Below are positions 32,270 through 41,273 of a stretch of 64,000 bases of DNA, piece by piece (positions within the stretch are counted from its first letter, which is position 1; every line of letters starts with the position of its first letter). The DNA comes from Aquificota bacterium. Its GTDB lineage: Bacteria; Aquificota; Aquificia; Aquificales; Aquificaceae. Position numbers and translations under genes: made by a program. The notes below the pieces were generated by a model that made no database searches, had not been told where the DNA came from, and saw nothing but the letters and a program-made list of their open reading frames with translations. The DNA is taken from NCBI GenBank assembly GCA_030549905.1, contig JAUQQK010000001.1, positions 163,331 to 227,330 on the forward strand, read 5' to 3'.

Positions 32270-32858
32270 GGAGGACCACCCCTTTGCTCTTGCCTACAGG
32301 CTTGTGGAAGAGGGTAAGATTGACCCATGGGATGTGGATATATCCGCCCTTGCAAAAGCCTATGTGGAAGAAATAAGGAGACTTGAGCTTTTAGACCTTA
32401 GAGTTCCCGCAAGGGCTGTCCTTGCTGCCTCCTTCTTGCTGAAAAAACAGGCGGAGGTACTATTTCCTACCCCAAAGCAAAAGAGAGAGAGAAAAAGAAT
32501 AAGCCTTCAGGAAATAGTAGAGCAGTTTCAGGAGCAGGAAGCGGGTCTTCAAGAGGAAGTGTTTCATAGGGTTGAAAAGGTGAAAAGAGTTATCAGCAAG
32601 GTAAGCACTAAAAGGATAAAAAAGGAAAGGAAGGAAAGAAAAATACCTATACACATATCAAGGTTTGAAGACGCCTTAGAAGAGCTAAGACATATCTTAA
32701 AAGAGACAGGCATTAACCTTTTCCTCTCAAGGCTAGTAGAGGGTAAAAGCCTCGTGCCTTACCTTATGGCTCTGCTTGTTCTTTATCAGGACGGTTTTGT
32801 AGAGTTATATCAGGAGGCACCTTACGAGGATATTATGATAGTGCCTGTGTTATATTAG
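32256..32858 (+). CDS. scpA: Segregation and condensation protein A
   Basis: A 200-residue kleisin. The N-terminal part has the ScpA segment '[20 protein letters not shown]' and '[14 protein letters not shown]'; a charged, Lys/Arg-rich linker follows; the C-terminal winged helix ends with '[25 protein letters not shown]'. It bridges SMC heads in chromosome condensation. Shorter than most ScpA proteins (usually about 240-260 residues), mainly in the middle. Neither smc nor scpB is in the window. Confidence 0.85.
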   Translation: MWKFEEDHPFALAYRLVEEGKIDPWDVDISALAKAYVEEIRRLELLDLRVPARAVLAASFLLKKQAEVLFPTPKQKRERKRISLQEIVEQFQEQEAGLQEEVFHRVEKVKRVISKVSTKRIKKERKERKIPIHISRFEDALEELRHILKETGINLFLSRLVEGKSLVPYLMALLVLYQDGFVELYQEAPYEDIMIVPVLY

Positions 32859-32863
32859 CTTCT

Positions 32864-33475
32864 ATGAAGCTAAACTTTAACCAGGAAGGTCTGGTGCCCG
32901 TGGTAGCTCAGGACTACAGGACAGGTGAAGTGAGAATGCTTGCCTGGGCAAATGAAGAAGCCATAAGAAAGACTTTAGAAACAGGTTATGCCCACTACTA
33001 TTCAAGGTCCAGACAAAGCCTCTGGAAAAAGGGAGAAACCTCAGGAGAGCTTCAAAGGGTATTGGAGATAAGGGTAGATTGCGACGGTGATACGCTTCTT
33101 TATATAGTGGAACAAGAAAAAAACAAAGCCTGCCACACAGGTGAAAGAAACTGTTTTTTTGAGGACATAGAGGGTAAAAGGGTAAAGGTTCTTCCCTTCG
33201 AAGCCTTAGCTCGCCTGCAGGAGGTAATAAGACAGAGGCTTCAGGAGATGCCAGAAAATTCCTACACGGTCAAACTTTACAAAGAGGGTGAAGACAGAAT
33301 CCTTCAGAAGTTTGGAGAGGAAGCCATAGAAGCTCTGCTTGCCATGAAAAGGGGAGATAAGGAGGAGATTAAAGCGGAAGTTTCTGACATGCTATACCAT
33401 CTGGTGCTTATGCTTACAGTAAGAGGCATGGGCGTAGAAGAAGTCCTCCAAGAGCTTGCAAGCAGGCTCAAATAG
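32864..33475 (+). CDS. hisIE: Bifunctional phosphoribosyl-AMP cyclohydrolase / phosphoribosyl-ATP pyrophosphatase
   Basis: A 203-residue fusion. HisI part (1 to about 110): '[36 protein letters not shown]', '[10 protein letters not shown]' and Zn ligands in '[11 protein letters not shown]'. HisE part: '[24 protein letters not shown]' and '[13 protein letters not shown]'. It performs steps two and three of histidine synthesis. A TATATT-type -10 ends 7 bases before the ATG; no Shine-Dalgarno. Confidence 0.95.
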   Translation: MKLNFNQEGLVPVVAQDYRTGEVRMLAWANEEAIRKTLETGYAHYYSRSRQSLWKKGETSGELQRVLEIRVDCDGDTLLYIVEQEKNKACHTGERNCFFEDIEGKRVKVLPFEALARLQEVIRQRLQEMPENSYTVKLYKEGEDRILQKFGEEAIEALLAMKRGDKEEIKAEVSDMLYHLVLMLTVRGMGVEEVLQELASRLK

Positions 33476-33486
33476 GCTTAATATCT
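33458..33486 (+). promoter_or_regulatory. Promoter of the nfeD-like gene
   Basis: TTGCAA near 33457-33462, a 17-base spacer and TAATAT, which ends 8 bases before the ATG at 33493. The -35 lies inside the 3' end of hisIE. It is one of two leaderless-type promoters here with a recognisable -35. Confidence 0.5.
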
Positions 33487-33492
33487 TATCTG

Positions 33493-34749
33493 ATGAGGTT
33501 TTTCTCTTTGCTTTTGCTCCTGTTTAGCCTATCCTTTGCAAAGGTCTTTGTCTCCAAGTGGGCGGATGCGGTCACACCCCTTATGGTGGAGCACATAAAA
33601 AGAAGTCTTGAAAGAGCGGAGAAGGAGGGTGGAAACCTGTTTATACTTGAGTTAAATACACCCGGTGGGCTAGAAAGTTCCATGAGAGAAGTGGTTCAGG
33701 AGTTTCAGAGGACACCTTTGCCCGTAGTGGTCTATGTGTATCCGCCGGGGGGTCGGGCAGCTTCAGCGGGTGCCATAATAACCGCAAGTGCTGACATTGC
33801 AGTGATGGCTCCAGGTACCAATATAGGAGCAGCACACCCTGTGCAGATGGGCGGTGAGAAGATGGAAGAAGCTATGAAGGAGAAGGTGCTTCAGGACATG
33901 CTCGCCTTTGTCCGGAGCATAGCCAAGGAAAAGGGAAGAAACCCCAAAGTACTTGAGAGAATGGTAAAAGAAAGCATATCTCTTACGCCGGAGGAAGCTT
34001 TGAAAGAAGGCGTTATAGACCTGATTGCCGGCGACAGGCAGGAACTTCTTAAGAAGTTAGAGGGCAGGAAGGTAAAAAAGCATGGTATGGAAGTAGTTAT
34101 AAAAACTCAGGGACTTGAGGTGGTGGAAGTAGGCAAAAGCCTAAGAGAAGAGCTTCTCAAGGTTATAACAAACCCCACCTTAGCCTATATGCTCCTTCTT
34201 ATAGGTTTTTACGGTATCTTCTTTGAGCTTTACAACCCGGGTAGTATAATCCCAGGTGCGGTTGGTGTTATATGTCTCCTTCTTGGTCTATATGGTCTTG
34301 GCATAATAGGTATAAACTGGCTGGGGCTTCTACTCATACTGGCTGGTCTTCTGCTTTTAGTGTTAGAGCTTATCACACCCACCTTTGGCGGGCTCGCCCT
34401 TGCAGGTGCCATAGCCTTAGCCCTCGGCTCCGTAGTTCTCATAAGCCCCGAATCGCCTTATGGAGACATACCCCTCAGCATCATTGCAGTCATGGTGGGT
34501 ACCACAGTAGCCTTTTTCCTCTTTGCTGGCAGGCTCGGGCTAAAGGCTCAGAAGCTAAAGAAAATGCTCGGCACAGATGAGTTAATAGGCGAAGAAGGAG
34601 AAGCCTACACAGACTTTGTGGAAGGCAAGGGCAAGGTTTTCATTCATGGAGAGATATGGAACGCGGAAGCTGAGGAGGAGATAAAAAAGGGTCAGAAGGT
34701 GGTGGTGGAAGGCGTAAAGGGCATGATCCTGAAGGTAAGGAAAGCCTAA
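33493..34749 (+). CDS. Membrane serine protease of the NfeD family
   Basis: A 418-residue protein: signal peptide ('LLLLFSLSFAK'), a ClpP-like protease domain (to about 210) with nucleophile serine in 'GGRAASAGAIITASAD' and 'ELNTPGGLESSMREVV', and a general-base lysine in the following helix; then four to five membrane helices and a cytoplasmic C-terminal OB-type NfeD domain ('GKVFIHGEIWNAEAEEEIKKGQKV'). Such proteins cleave stomatin C-termini and are membrane quality-control proteases. No stomatin gene is adjacent. Confidence 0.88.
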   Translation: MRFFSLLLLLFSLSFAKVFVSKWADAVTPLMVEHIKRSLERAEKEGGNLFILELNTPGGLESSMREVVQEFQRTPLPVVVYVYPPGGRAASAGAIITASADIAVMAPGTNIGAAHPVQMGGEKMEEAMKEKVLQDMLAFVRSIAKEKGRNPKVLERMVKESISLTPEEALKEGVIDLIAGDRQELLKKLEGRKVKKHGMEVVIKTQGLEVVEVGKSLREELLKVITNPTLAYMLLLIGFYGIFFELYNPGSIIPGAVGVICLLLGLYGLGIIGINWLGLLLILAGLLLLVLELITPTFGGLALAGAIALALGSVVLISPESPYGDIPLSIIAVMVGTTVAFFLFAGRLGLKAQKLKKMLGTDELIGEEGEAYTDFVEGKGKVFIHGEIWNAEAEEEIKKGQKVVVEGVKGMILKVRKA

Positions 34750-34750
34750 A

Positions 34751-34840
34751 CGGAGAGGGCGGGATTCGAACCCGCGGTACGGGGTTTGCCCGTACACAGC
34801 ATTTCCAGTGCTGCGCCTTCGACCACTCGGCCACCTCTCC
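34751..34840 (-). tRNA. tRNA-Ser (anticodon GGA)
   Basis: A 90-base tRNA on the minus strand. Acceptor GGAGAGG pairs with CCTCTCC; discriminator G; no CCA is encoded. D-arm, an anticodon stem with loop CTGGAAA (GGA at 34804-34806), a long variable arm with a GTACGGG/CCCGTAC stem, and a normal T-arm with GTTCGAATC. The long variable arm marks it as class II serine tRNA. It faces the NfeD gene's end, two bases away. Confidence 0.97.
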
Positions 34841-34852
34841 TTAGCAAGAATA

Positions 34853-34860
34853 ATTATAAT
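34853..34860. promoter_or_regulatory. Overlapping symmetric -10 boxes for tRNA-Ser and ppx
   Basis: The eight bases ATTATAAT hold TATAAT on both strands: plus 34855-34860 toward ppx (10 bases to the ATG at 34871), minus 34853-34858 toward the tRNA (5' end 13 bases away). One region can thus start transcription in both directions. Confidence 0.55.
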
Positions 34861-34870
34861 ACTTTGAACC

Positions 34871-35800
34871 ATGAGGATGGCAAGCATTGATGTGGGTTCA
34901 TACTCTGTAAGGCTAAGCGTGGCGGACGTAAATACAGGAATTCATATCCTGCACGAGGAGGGAAGGATTACCTCCTTAGCCACAGGGCTGAAAGAAAGCC
35001 ACATGCTTAGCGAAAACAGAATGGAGGAGACCCTTAGGGTAATAGAAGAGTTTCTCCTCAAGGCAAAGGAGCTTGGAGCCCAAAGAGTAAAAATAGTGGG
35101 TACAGAAGCCCTCAGGAAGGCTCAAAATGCTCAAGATTTTATAAAAAGGGTAAAGGAAGCCACAGGACTTGAGCTTAAAGTAATAGAGCCAGAGGAGGAG
35201 GGCAGGTATGCCTTCCTGTCAGTGGCATACTCTCTTAAACCTGAAGGAAGGTTTTGCATAATAGACCAAGGGGGAGGCTCTACCGAGTTTGTGTGTGGAA
35301 GGGGCTATCAGGTAGAGTATTTAAAGTCCTTTCCCTTCGGTATAGTAAGCCTCACAGAGGAATTCATACACAACGACCCTCCCACCACCTATGAGCTTGA
35401 GTCTTTAAAAAACTTTCTTGATGAGCATATAAAGGAAGTAGTCCAGCCCTGCCACCATCTTGTGGGGCTTGGGGGCACCATAACCACTATTACCGCCATA
35501 GAATACAACATTTATCCCTATAAAGGAGAAGAGGTGCATGGAAAGACCCTAAGCCTTGACAGGCTCATGCTCTGGCTTGAAACCTTAAGCGGTATGAAAG
35601 AATCTCAAAGAATAGCCACCTTTCCACACATAGAACCTAAAAGGGCAAAGGTTATAATACCCGGTCTTGTTATTTTCTACAGGGCTATGGTGCTTTTTGG
35701 AAAAAAAGAAATACTTGTGAGCGACTGGGGGCTAAAAGAAGGCATTTTTGTGGAGGAAGTGCTTAATAGTAAAAAAAGGGGAGGAAGAGAAGGGAGGTGA
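34871..35800 (+). CDS. Ppx/GppA-family phosphatase
   Basis: A 309-residue actin-fold phosphatase: 'MASIDVGSYSVRL' phosphate-1 loop, 'KIVGTEALRKAQN', 'IDQGGGSTEFV' phosphate-2 loop and 'GLGGTITTITAIEY'. It hydrolyses polyphosphate or pppGpp. The length, without the extra C-terminal HD-like domain of E. coli Ppx, fits the two-domain Aquifex type. No Shine-Dalgarno; probably leaderless. Confidence 0.9.
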   Translation: MRMASIDVGSYSVRLSVADVNTGIHILHEEGRITSLATGLKESHMLSENRMEETLRVIEEFLLKAKELGAQRVKIVGTEALRKAQNAQDFIKRVKEATGLELKVIEPEEEGRYAFLSVAYSLKPEGRFCIIDQGGGSTEFVCGRGYQVEYLKSFPFGIVSLTEEFIHNDPPTTYELESLKNFLDEHIKEVVQPCHHLVGLGGTITTITAIEYNIYPYKGEEVHGKTLSLDRLMLWLETLSGMKESQRIATFPHIEPKRAKVIIPGLVIFYRAMVLFGKKEILVSDWGLKEGIFVEEVLNSKKRGGREGR

Positions 35801-35851
35801 GTAGGGGCTTGATAGTTTATAAAAAGGCAGTAACAGCCCCACCTTCTCCCC

Positions 35852-37429
35852 TCAGAATATCCATTGAAACTGCACGGTTATGGCGTCATTCTTTATATCA
35901 CTTCTTTGTTCGTCAAATTTTGTATATTCTATGGTCCAACGGAAGTTTTCGTTCTTGTAATAGTAGTTTATACCAATGCCAGTTTGCTTTATCTTTCCAA
36001 GGCTATTGTTGATGTTATTATTCGCCCCTACAAAGTTGGTGGCATCTCCATAAAACCTTGCATTTGTGCCAGTTCCCACCTGAACTATCTGAGGCTTATA
36101 CTCAGAGTAGCTTATGTAAGGTTCAAATTTATGGATTGCCTTAGGGTTTATCATGTAAGCTACCTTTGCAAGCCAAAAGTCGTTCTTTATGCTCCTGCCC
36201 GGGTAGGTGTTGTTAGCTCCATCTGTAAGCAGTAAATTGCTAAACTTTACTTGCCCCATCTCTGCCACAAAGGATAAGGGACCATGATGCCAGGCCACAT
36301 CAAAGCCATAGAACTTCATATCAACCTTATTGTCCAAAAGTTGGTTAGCAAGTGTTGATGTTGGGGCTGAAAGGGGATTTGGTAAAAGCAGGTAAGGTAT
36401 TCTCACATTTACCGTGCCTGCACCGTTCTGAGGCGCACCAGTGCCTAAATAACCAGGTGATATACCTTGTGTGTCTGTGATGATATGCTGGTCAATCTTA
36501 TTCTGGAAGGCGTAAGAAACACCAACCGTAATACCTTTCCTATTGCCCAAGTATGTATCCCTATAAAGCCAGTTGTATATGGCAGGTCTACCCTCAGGGT
36601 CCCCGAGGCTCAAGGTAGCCCTAAAGGTATAAAGAGGGTTATTGGAAGAATTGCCACGAGCTTTTGAAAGACAGTTGGCTATTCCTTGATTTGGAGCGGT
36701 GTATCCACATAATGTTGAAGAAGAAGAAACACCCACAACCGTATCATCCCACGGATTTATTATCTGCTTGAACCCCCCAAAGATACCAAAAAAGCCATCT
36801 ACGGTTAGCTTTCTGTATCCCTGTGCCTTGTTTGAAGCTCGCGCATGCACATAACCTCCAAAGGACCTGCCAGTCACATCGCCAACCGTCAAATGCGTCC
36901 ACCTAAGCGTAGCATTTGTTCTATCCAAATCCACATTATCATAGGCTCTCTGGAACTGCTCCCTACCCAATGGAACCCTTGGATAGCCAAGGTGTAAGTC
37001 AAGGGTAATGCCTTTCATATCTACCGCAGCGCTCGGCACGAGCGTAGCATCCAGTTCATGTACATAGCCCGTATTTCTGTTACTTTGCCTTCCTCTGTGC
37101 GTGGGCTGTCCTCCAAAGGGAGCGTCATAAGGGTCCCTTCCAAAGTCGTTATCCCTTAAAACAAAATTGAACTTAAACCAGGGGTTCACACTTCCAAAAA
37201 ACCTCAGCCTCAGTCTTCTAAAAAAGGCATCATCTCTTGAACTTGCACCTATAAAGTTTGGTCTGTTCTGCGAGCTTATGTCTTGATGCCTAAACCACAA
37301 TTGCATGAGCACGTTTACATCCATATACTGGTCTTCCGCAGGACCAGAGATTCTTATAGCATGAGCTACATCTGGCGATAAGATAGCTAATATAGCTAAG
37401 GAGCCTCCAGCCACAAGCTTTTTCCTCAT
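35852..37429 (-). CDS. Outer membrane porin of a sigma-54-controlled operon
   Basis: A 525-residue protein with a signal peptide ('GGSLAILAILSPDVAHA') and many alternating beta strands ending 'AITVQFQWIF', a C-terminal Phe typical of outer-membrane barrels. It resembles phosphate-selective-porin (OprO/P)-like barrels, with Arg/Asp-rich loops near the N-terminus ('FFRRLRLRFFG', 'VLRDNDFG'), a weak resemblance. Two cysteines lie close together in a loop ('STLCGYTAPNQGIANCLSK'). It is 12 bases after the exported DsrE-like gene, so they form one operon under the sigma-54 promoter. Substrate unknown. Confidence 0.75.
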   Translation of the reverse strand: MRKKLVAGGSLAILAILSPDVAHAIRISGPAEDQYMDVNVLMQLWFRHQDISSQNRPNFIGASSRDDAFFRRLRLRFFGSVNPWFKFNFVLRDNDFGRDPYDAPFGGQPTHRGRQSNRNTGYVHELDATLVPSAAVDMKGITLDLHLGYPRVPLGREQFQRAYDNVDLDRTNATLRWTHLTVGDVTGRSFGGYVHARASNKAQGYRKLTVDGFFGIFGGFKQIINPWDDTVVGVSSSSTLCGYTAPNQGIANCLSKARGNSSNNPLYTFRATLSLGDPEGRPAIYNWLYRDTYLGNRKGITVGVSYAFQNKIDQHIITDTQGISPGYLGTGAPQNGAGTVNVRIPYLLLPNPLSAPTSTLANQLLDNKVDMKFYGFDVAWHHGPLSFVAEMGQVKFSNLLLTDGANNTYPGRSIKNDFWLAKVAYMINPKAIHKFEPYISYSEYKPQIVQVGTGTNARFYGDATNFVGANNNINNSLGKIKQTGIGINYYYKNENFRWTIEYTKFDEQRSDIKNDAITVQFQWIF

Positions 37430-37441
37430 ATCAAACCTCCT

Positions 37442-37948
37442 TTATTGGACTTTTATGTAGGCAAAACCCTGAGATTGCAGATGTCCTATCATGCCCACAC
37501 CTGAAGGTATTATTTTTGTAAACTCGTGAAGCTTGTTGGGGTCTAATCTTAACCTTTGAAGGGTTATGTTGCATATGTAAAAATCCACACCATAGGCCAG
37601 CAAGTCCTTCTCTGTGCTATACAGTTCTTCAATTTTAATCGGCTCGTTCTCCCAAGGACTTCCAGAGAGGTCCTTCATAAAGAACTTTACGCCGTGTCCG
37701 TGGGCAACAACAGCTATTTTTATCTTGAAGGGGTCGTTGTCGTAAACAGAAAGATGGTTTCTTATATTGCCAAGCATAGCCTTAAACCTGGCCTCTTGAG
37801 GAAAGTCGCAGTGGTAAACTACCCCAAGCTGAGCCTCCTTTTTGACATCTTCCATTTTCAGTCTGGGCGGTGCAGCGCCTGCAACCTTCTGGGCAAAGGG
37901 CAGAGACGCTAATACGGTGAGCCATTTAAAAAGCCCTCTCCTATCCAT
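37442..37948 (-). CDS. Exported DsrE-like protein
   Basis: A 168-residue protein starting 'MDRRGLFKW', a twin-arginine-like signal followed by a hydrophobic run ending 'AQKVAGAAPP'. The mature part has the DsrE/DsrF fold: 'LGVVYHCDFP' (Cys47), 'FKIKIAVVAHGHGVKFFM', and 'YGVDFYICNITLQRL' (Cys126 in the Cys-Asn-x-Thr position that carries sulfur in related proteins), then a 'GVGMIGHLQSQGFAYIKV' end. It would act in the periplasm on reactive sulfur. Strong Shine-Dalgarno; sigma-54 promoter upstream. Confidence 0.75.
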   Translation of the reverse strand: MDRRGLFKWLTVLASLPFAQKVAGAAPPRLKMEDVKKEAQLGVVYHCDFPQEARFKAMLGNIRNHLSVYDNDPFKIKIAVVAHGHGVKFFMKDLSGSPWENEPIKIEELYSTEKDLLAYGVDFYICNITLQRLRLDPNKLHEFTKIIPSGVGMIGHLQSQGFAYIKVQ

Positions 37949-37977
37949 TTTTATTACCTCCTTGCAACCACTTAATA

Positions 37978-37994
37978 TGCAAATAAGATGCCAA
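37978..37994 (-). promoter_or_regulatory. Sigma-54 promoter of the dsrE-like/porin operon
   Basis: On the minus strand TTGGCATC-N4-TTGCA with GG and GC separated by exactly 10 bases, the -24/-12 spacing of sigma-54 promoters (GG at 37992-37991, GC at 37980-37979). Start would be near 37967, leaving a short leader with a GGAGG before the ATG at 37948. Confidence 0.7.
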
Positions 37995-38057
37995 CAGCCC
38001 CCCCTTTAGAAATCCAATACTATCAACGATTTTTTGAGGGTGTGTTCTTTATACCTA

Positions 38058-38082
38058 TGCCATTATGGCAAAGAGTATGCCA
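38058..38082. promoter_or_regulatory. Overlapping dyads, candidate activator-binding sites
   Basis: Two interleaved inverted repeats: TGCCA-TTA-TGGCA (38058-38070) and TGGCA-N7-TGCCA (38066-38082), sharing one arm. They lie about 70-90 bases upstream of the -24 element and just beyond the end of the NtrC-type gene, where an enhancer for its product would be expected. Confidence 0.6.
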
Positions 38083-38091
38083 ATATGTCAA

Positions 38092-39396
38092 TTAAAGAAG
38101 TCCGTATTTTTCAAGCTTCCTGTATAGGGTCCTTAGTGGTATGCCTAAAATCTCCGAAGCCCTCCTTTTGTTATAACCTACGCTTTTTAAAACCTCTTCT
38201 ATGCGTTCCCTTTCTATATCCCTAAGGGTATGCCTTCTATCTGTTTTTGGTAGGTCAATGTCAACGGGTTCTATATAGTCGCTATCACAGAAAAGGACAG
38301 CCCTTTCTATTATATTTTTAAGCTCCCTTATGTTGCCCGGATAATGGTAGGAAAGTAATAGGTCTCGGGCTTCTCTTGAAAAACCTTTAATATCTTTATT
38401 GTACTTCACTTTAAAGTGGTCAAGAAAGTGTTCCGCAAGGGGCAAAATATCCTCGTGCCTTTCCCTTAAAGGCGGCACGTATATCTCAACCACGTTTAGC
38501 CTATAATACAGGTCCTCTCTAAAAAGCCCTTCCTCTACCAATCTCTTTATGTCCCTGTTTGTGGCACATATAATTCTTACATCACTTTCTATTTCCTTCC
38601 TGCCACCAACTCGGTAAAACCGTTTATTCTCTATGACCCTAAGAAGCTTTGCCTGTGCGCTTATGCTCATCTCCGTTATCTCATCAAGGAAAATAGTCCC
38701 ACCCTTTGCAAGCTCAAAAAAACCTATTCTCGCACTTGAAGCACCGGTAAAAGCCCCCTTCTCATATCCAAAAAGTTCAGCTTCCATAAGCTCTTCCGGT
38801 ATGGCCGGAAGGTTAACAGCAACAAAGGGCTTATCCTTGCGGTTGCTAAGCTCGTGAATAAACCTTGCTACAAACTCTTTCCCAACACCACTCTCGCCAA
38901 GCACCATCACATTACAATCACTACAAGCAATCTTGCTAATCTTCTCCACCACATCTCTCATCCGCTGGCTTTTGTATATAAACTGAAAACCCTTAAGCCT
39001 TCTCTCGCTTTTGAATAGATAGTTTTCCCTCTTCAAATTTATTAATTCCTGAGCGTTCCTTATCACTGTTTCAATCTCCAACAAGGTGCAAGGCTTTGTT
39101 AAAAAATCAAAGGCTCCCAGTTTCATAGCTTCGACTGCCGTTTTCACAGTGCCATGCCCCGTTATAACTATAACCTCCTGCAATTGCCCCTCTCCCTTTA
39201 TACTGCGGAGAAGTTCCATACCATTTACATCAGGTAAGAAAAGGTCCAGAAGTATAATGTCAAACTGCTCCTTTTCTATAAGTTCTATAGCCTCTAAGCC
39301 TTTTGTAGCATGCTTTACCGTATAACCCTTATCACTGAGAAACCTTGATAAAAGTTCACCAAAATCTATCTCATCCTCCACTATCAGGACCTTCAT
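38092..39396 (-). CDS. NtrC-family sigma-54 activator response regulator
   Basis: A 434-residue protein. Receiver domain: acidic pair Glu7-Asp8, phospho-acceptor Asp51, Lys101. The AAA+ domain has Walker A 'GESGVGKE' (167-174), the sigma-54 contact loop GAFTGA (214-219) and Walker B 'GGTIFLDEI'. The C-terminal Fis-type HTH ends 'RRASEILGIPLRTLYRKLEKYGLL'. All parts needed to activate sigma-54 RNA polymerase are present. It overlaps the kinase by 4 bases. Confidence 0.92.
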   Translation of the reverse strand: MKVLIVEDEIDFGELLSRFLSDKGYTVKHATKGLEAIELIEKEQFDIILLDLFLPDVNGMELLRSIKGEGQLQEVIVITGHGTVKTAVEAMKLGAFDFLTKPCTLLEIETVIRNAQELINLKRENYLFKSERRLKGFQFIYKSQRMRDVVEKISKIACSDCNVMVLGESGVGKEFVARFIHELSNRKDKPFVAVNLPAIPEELMEAELFGYEKGAFTGASSARIGFFELAKGGTIFLDEITEMSISAQAKLLRVIENKRFYRVGGRKEIESDVRIICATNRDIKRLVEEGLFREDLYYRLNVVEIYVPPLRERHEDILPLAEHFLDHFKVKYNKDIKGFSREARDLLLSYHYPGNIRELKNIIERAVLFCDSDYIEPVDIDLPKTDRRHTLRDIERERIEEVLKSVGYNKRRASEILGIPLRTLYRKLEKYGLL

Positions 39397-41273
39397 CTAT
39401 TAACCTCCACCCCAAGCATAAAAATAAATTCACAGCCCTCCTCCAGGTTTCTGTATTCCAACCTACCACCAAGCTCATCCGTTAGCCTTTTAGCCAAGGA
39501 TAACCCCAGACCATAACCATCCTGCTTAGTGGTATAAAAGGGCATAAAGACCTTATCTGACCGCACACCTGGACCCCTGTCCCTCACCCTCCATGTAATA
39601 TGCCCGTTCTGGGAACCAACATATACGGATACCTTTGAACCCTCAGGCGAGGCTTCTATGGCGTTATCTATAAGGTTTATTATTATTTGCTCTATCTTCC
39701 AAGGATAAGCCACTATTCTTACATTAGCGATATCTGAGAAAAGCTCCATGGTTATGTTTTTACACCTGGCCTTGTGAGATAAGAGCTCTATTAACTCTTT
39801 TGTAAACTCTACTGGGTCTATAACCTTAGGAGAGCCGTCATAAGACTTAGACATGTCAAGTAATTTCTTGACTGTTTCCTTTGCCCTCCCTGCCTGTTTT
39901 ATAATAACATCAGCCATTTTTTCTAACTCTCTATCACTGGCTATGTTCCTAAGGTATTCCGCATACACCATTATAGAGGCAAGGGGGTTATTAAGCTGAT
40001 GGGCAAGCGAGCATGCTATTTCCCCAGCTATAGCTAATTTTGAATTTCTTTCCAAAAGCAATTCAAGCTCCCTCCTATCTGTGATATCTTTGAAGTGGAA
40101 AAGCAGATACTCTTCATCTTCAATCTTCAACGGGATTGATTGAAGCACCACCGTCCTAATCCTGTCCTTGAGCTTTATGTATATTTCCGGAACGAAGGAC
40201 GGTGTATCATGGGTTATATCCGGGTTTAACACCTTTATATTCAAACCCAAAATATCATCCTCCGATACATTAAAGAGCTCAAGAAACCTTCTGTTAACCA
40301 TGTGCACCCTTCCGGTTTTCCTGTTTACAAGGAGCAAACCGTCGCCGATATGATTAAACATATCCATGTAAACATTCTTTTCCCTCTGTATGTCTTCAAG
40401 CAAGCTCCTAAAGGTCTCTGCCAAAATCTGAACCTCACCCTGCCCTTCCACAGATATATTCTTATCCTTATGCCATTCCAGCACCGACCTTTTGAGTTCC
40501 TCTAAAGGCTTAAATATACGTTTAACAACCAAGAAGCTTATCAAAAACAGACCTATGGAAAGTGGCAAACCAGCCAAAAGGGAAGCCTTTATAAAAGTAT
40601 TAGCTATGCCATAAACCTTATCGTAGGGTTCTTTTATAATAAGTTGAAGGTTAAGCTCCTTTATAGGTTGAACAGCTATATGCCAGCCTCTATCTTTAGG
40701 AAGTCCTTCCACACCAGCCTCTAAAATACCAACATTCTTTATACCATAAAAGGGTAGCAGACTATCCACAATCTCCGTTAAGCTCAGCTTACATACTATA
40801 AAACCCAAATTTACATTTTCTCTAAGCCTTGTGGTTTTTATATCTGCATAAAGGGTGCCATAGTCATCCCTGTGCAATCTCACTACCTCACCTTCCTTAT
40901 CAACTCCGCTTATATTGTTTGGAAAAGAAAGACCCTTTGACCTACTCGTCCAGAACATAAGTTTACCCTGATTATCATAGTAAGCACAGGCATGCAGATA
41001 TTCCACATCACCAGTGAGCCTCCACAATACCTGTTCTAACTCAAGTCCAAGTTTTTCATACTTTATAGCCTTTGAAGCTATAGTGCTTGATGTGGTAGCT
41101 ATAACACTAAGCAGTTTGTCGGATAGGGCTTTTAATACAGTAGTTCTGTTTTCATACCACTGGTTAAAAAGTTGTTCCTTTAAAATACGAAAATAAAGCA
41201 GGCTAAAACTGAGCTGACTCAGCACTATTAAACCTATTATTAGCAATATCCTCTTCTTTATACTCCATCTCAT
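39393..41273 (-). CDS. Membrane histidine kinase with periplasmic sensor and PAS domain
   Basis: A 626-residue kinase: membrane helices at about 9-30 and 227-251 enclosing a roughly 195-residue periplasmic domain, HAMP, a PAS domain at about 305-400, HisKA with phosphorylated His425 in 'SLAHQLNNPLASI', and a HATPase domain with 'IDNAIEASPEG' (N box), 'RDRGPGV' (G1) and 'GYGLGLSLAKRL' (G2). The His-Gln-Leu-Asn-Asn-Pro-Leu-Ala form is of the NtrB/DctB class. It overlaps both neighbours by 4 bases. Confidence 0.9.
   Translation of the reverse strand: MRWSIKKRILLIIGLIVLSQLSFSLLYFRILKEQLFNQWYENRTTVLKALSDKLLSVIATTSSTIASKAIKYEKLGLELEQVLWRLTGDVEYLHACAYYDNQGKLMFWTSRSKGLSFPNNISGVDKEGEVVRLHRDDYGTLYADIKTTRLRENVNLGFIVCKLSLTEIVDSLLPFYGIKNVGILEAGVEGLPKDRGWHIAVQPIKELNLQLIIKEPYDKVYGIANTFIKASLLAGLPLSIGLFLISFLVVKRIFKPLEELKRSVLEWHKDKNISVEGQGEVQILAETFRSLLEDIQREKNVYMDMFNHIGDGLLLVNRKTGRVHMVNRRFLELFNVSEDDILGLNIKVLNPDITHDTPSFVPEIYIKLKDRIRTVVLQSIPLKIEDEEYLLFHFKDITDRRELELLLERNSKLAIAGEIACSLAHQLNNPLASIMVYAEYLRNIASDRELEKMADVIIKQAGRAKETVKKLLDMSKSYDGSPKVIDPVEFTKELIELLSHKARCKNITMELFSDIANVRIVAYPWKIEQIIINLIDNAIEASPEGSKVSVYVGSQNGHITWRVRDRGPGVRSDKVFMPFYTTKQDGYGLGLSLAKRLTDELGGRLEYRNLEEGCEFIFMLGVEVNR

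Noticed and set aside
34582..34887. Minus-strand open frames across the tRNA-Ser gene
   Set aside because: They read through the tRNA and the end of the NfeD-like gene; no protein features.
35801..35851. Possible terminator between ppx and the porin gene
   Set aside because: On the minus strand a GGC/GCC stem of three pairs precedes TTTTT, but the stem is too weak to call.
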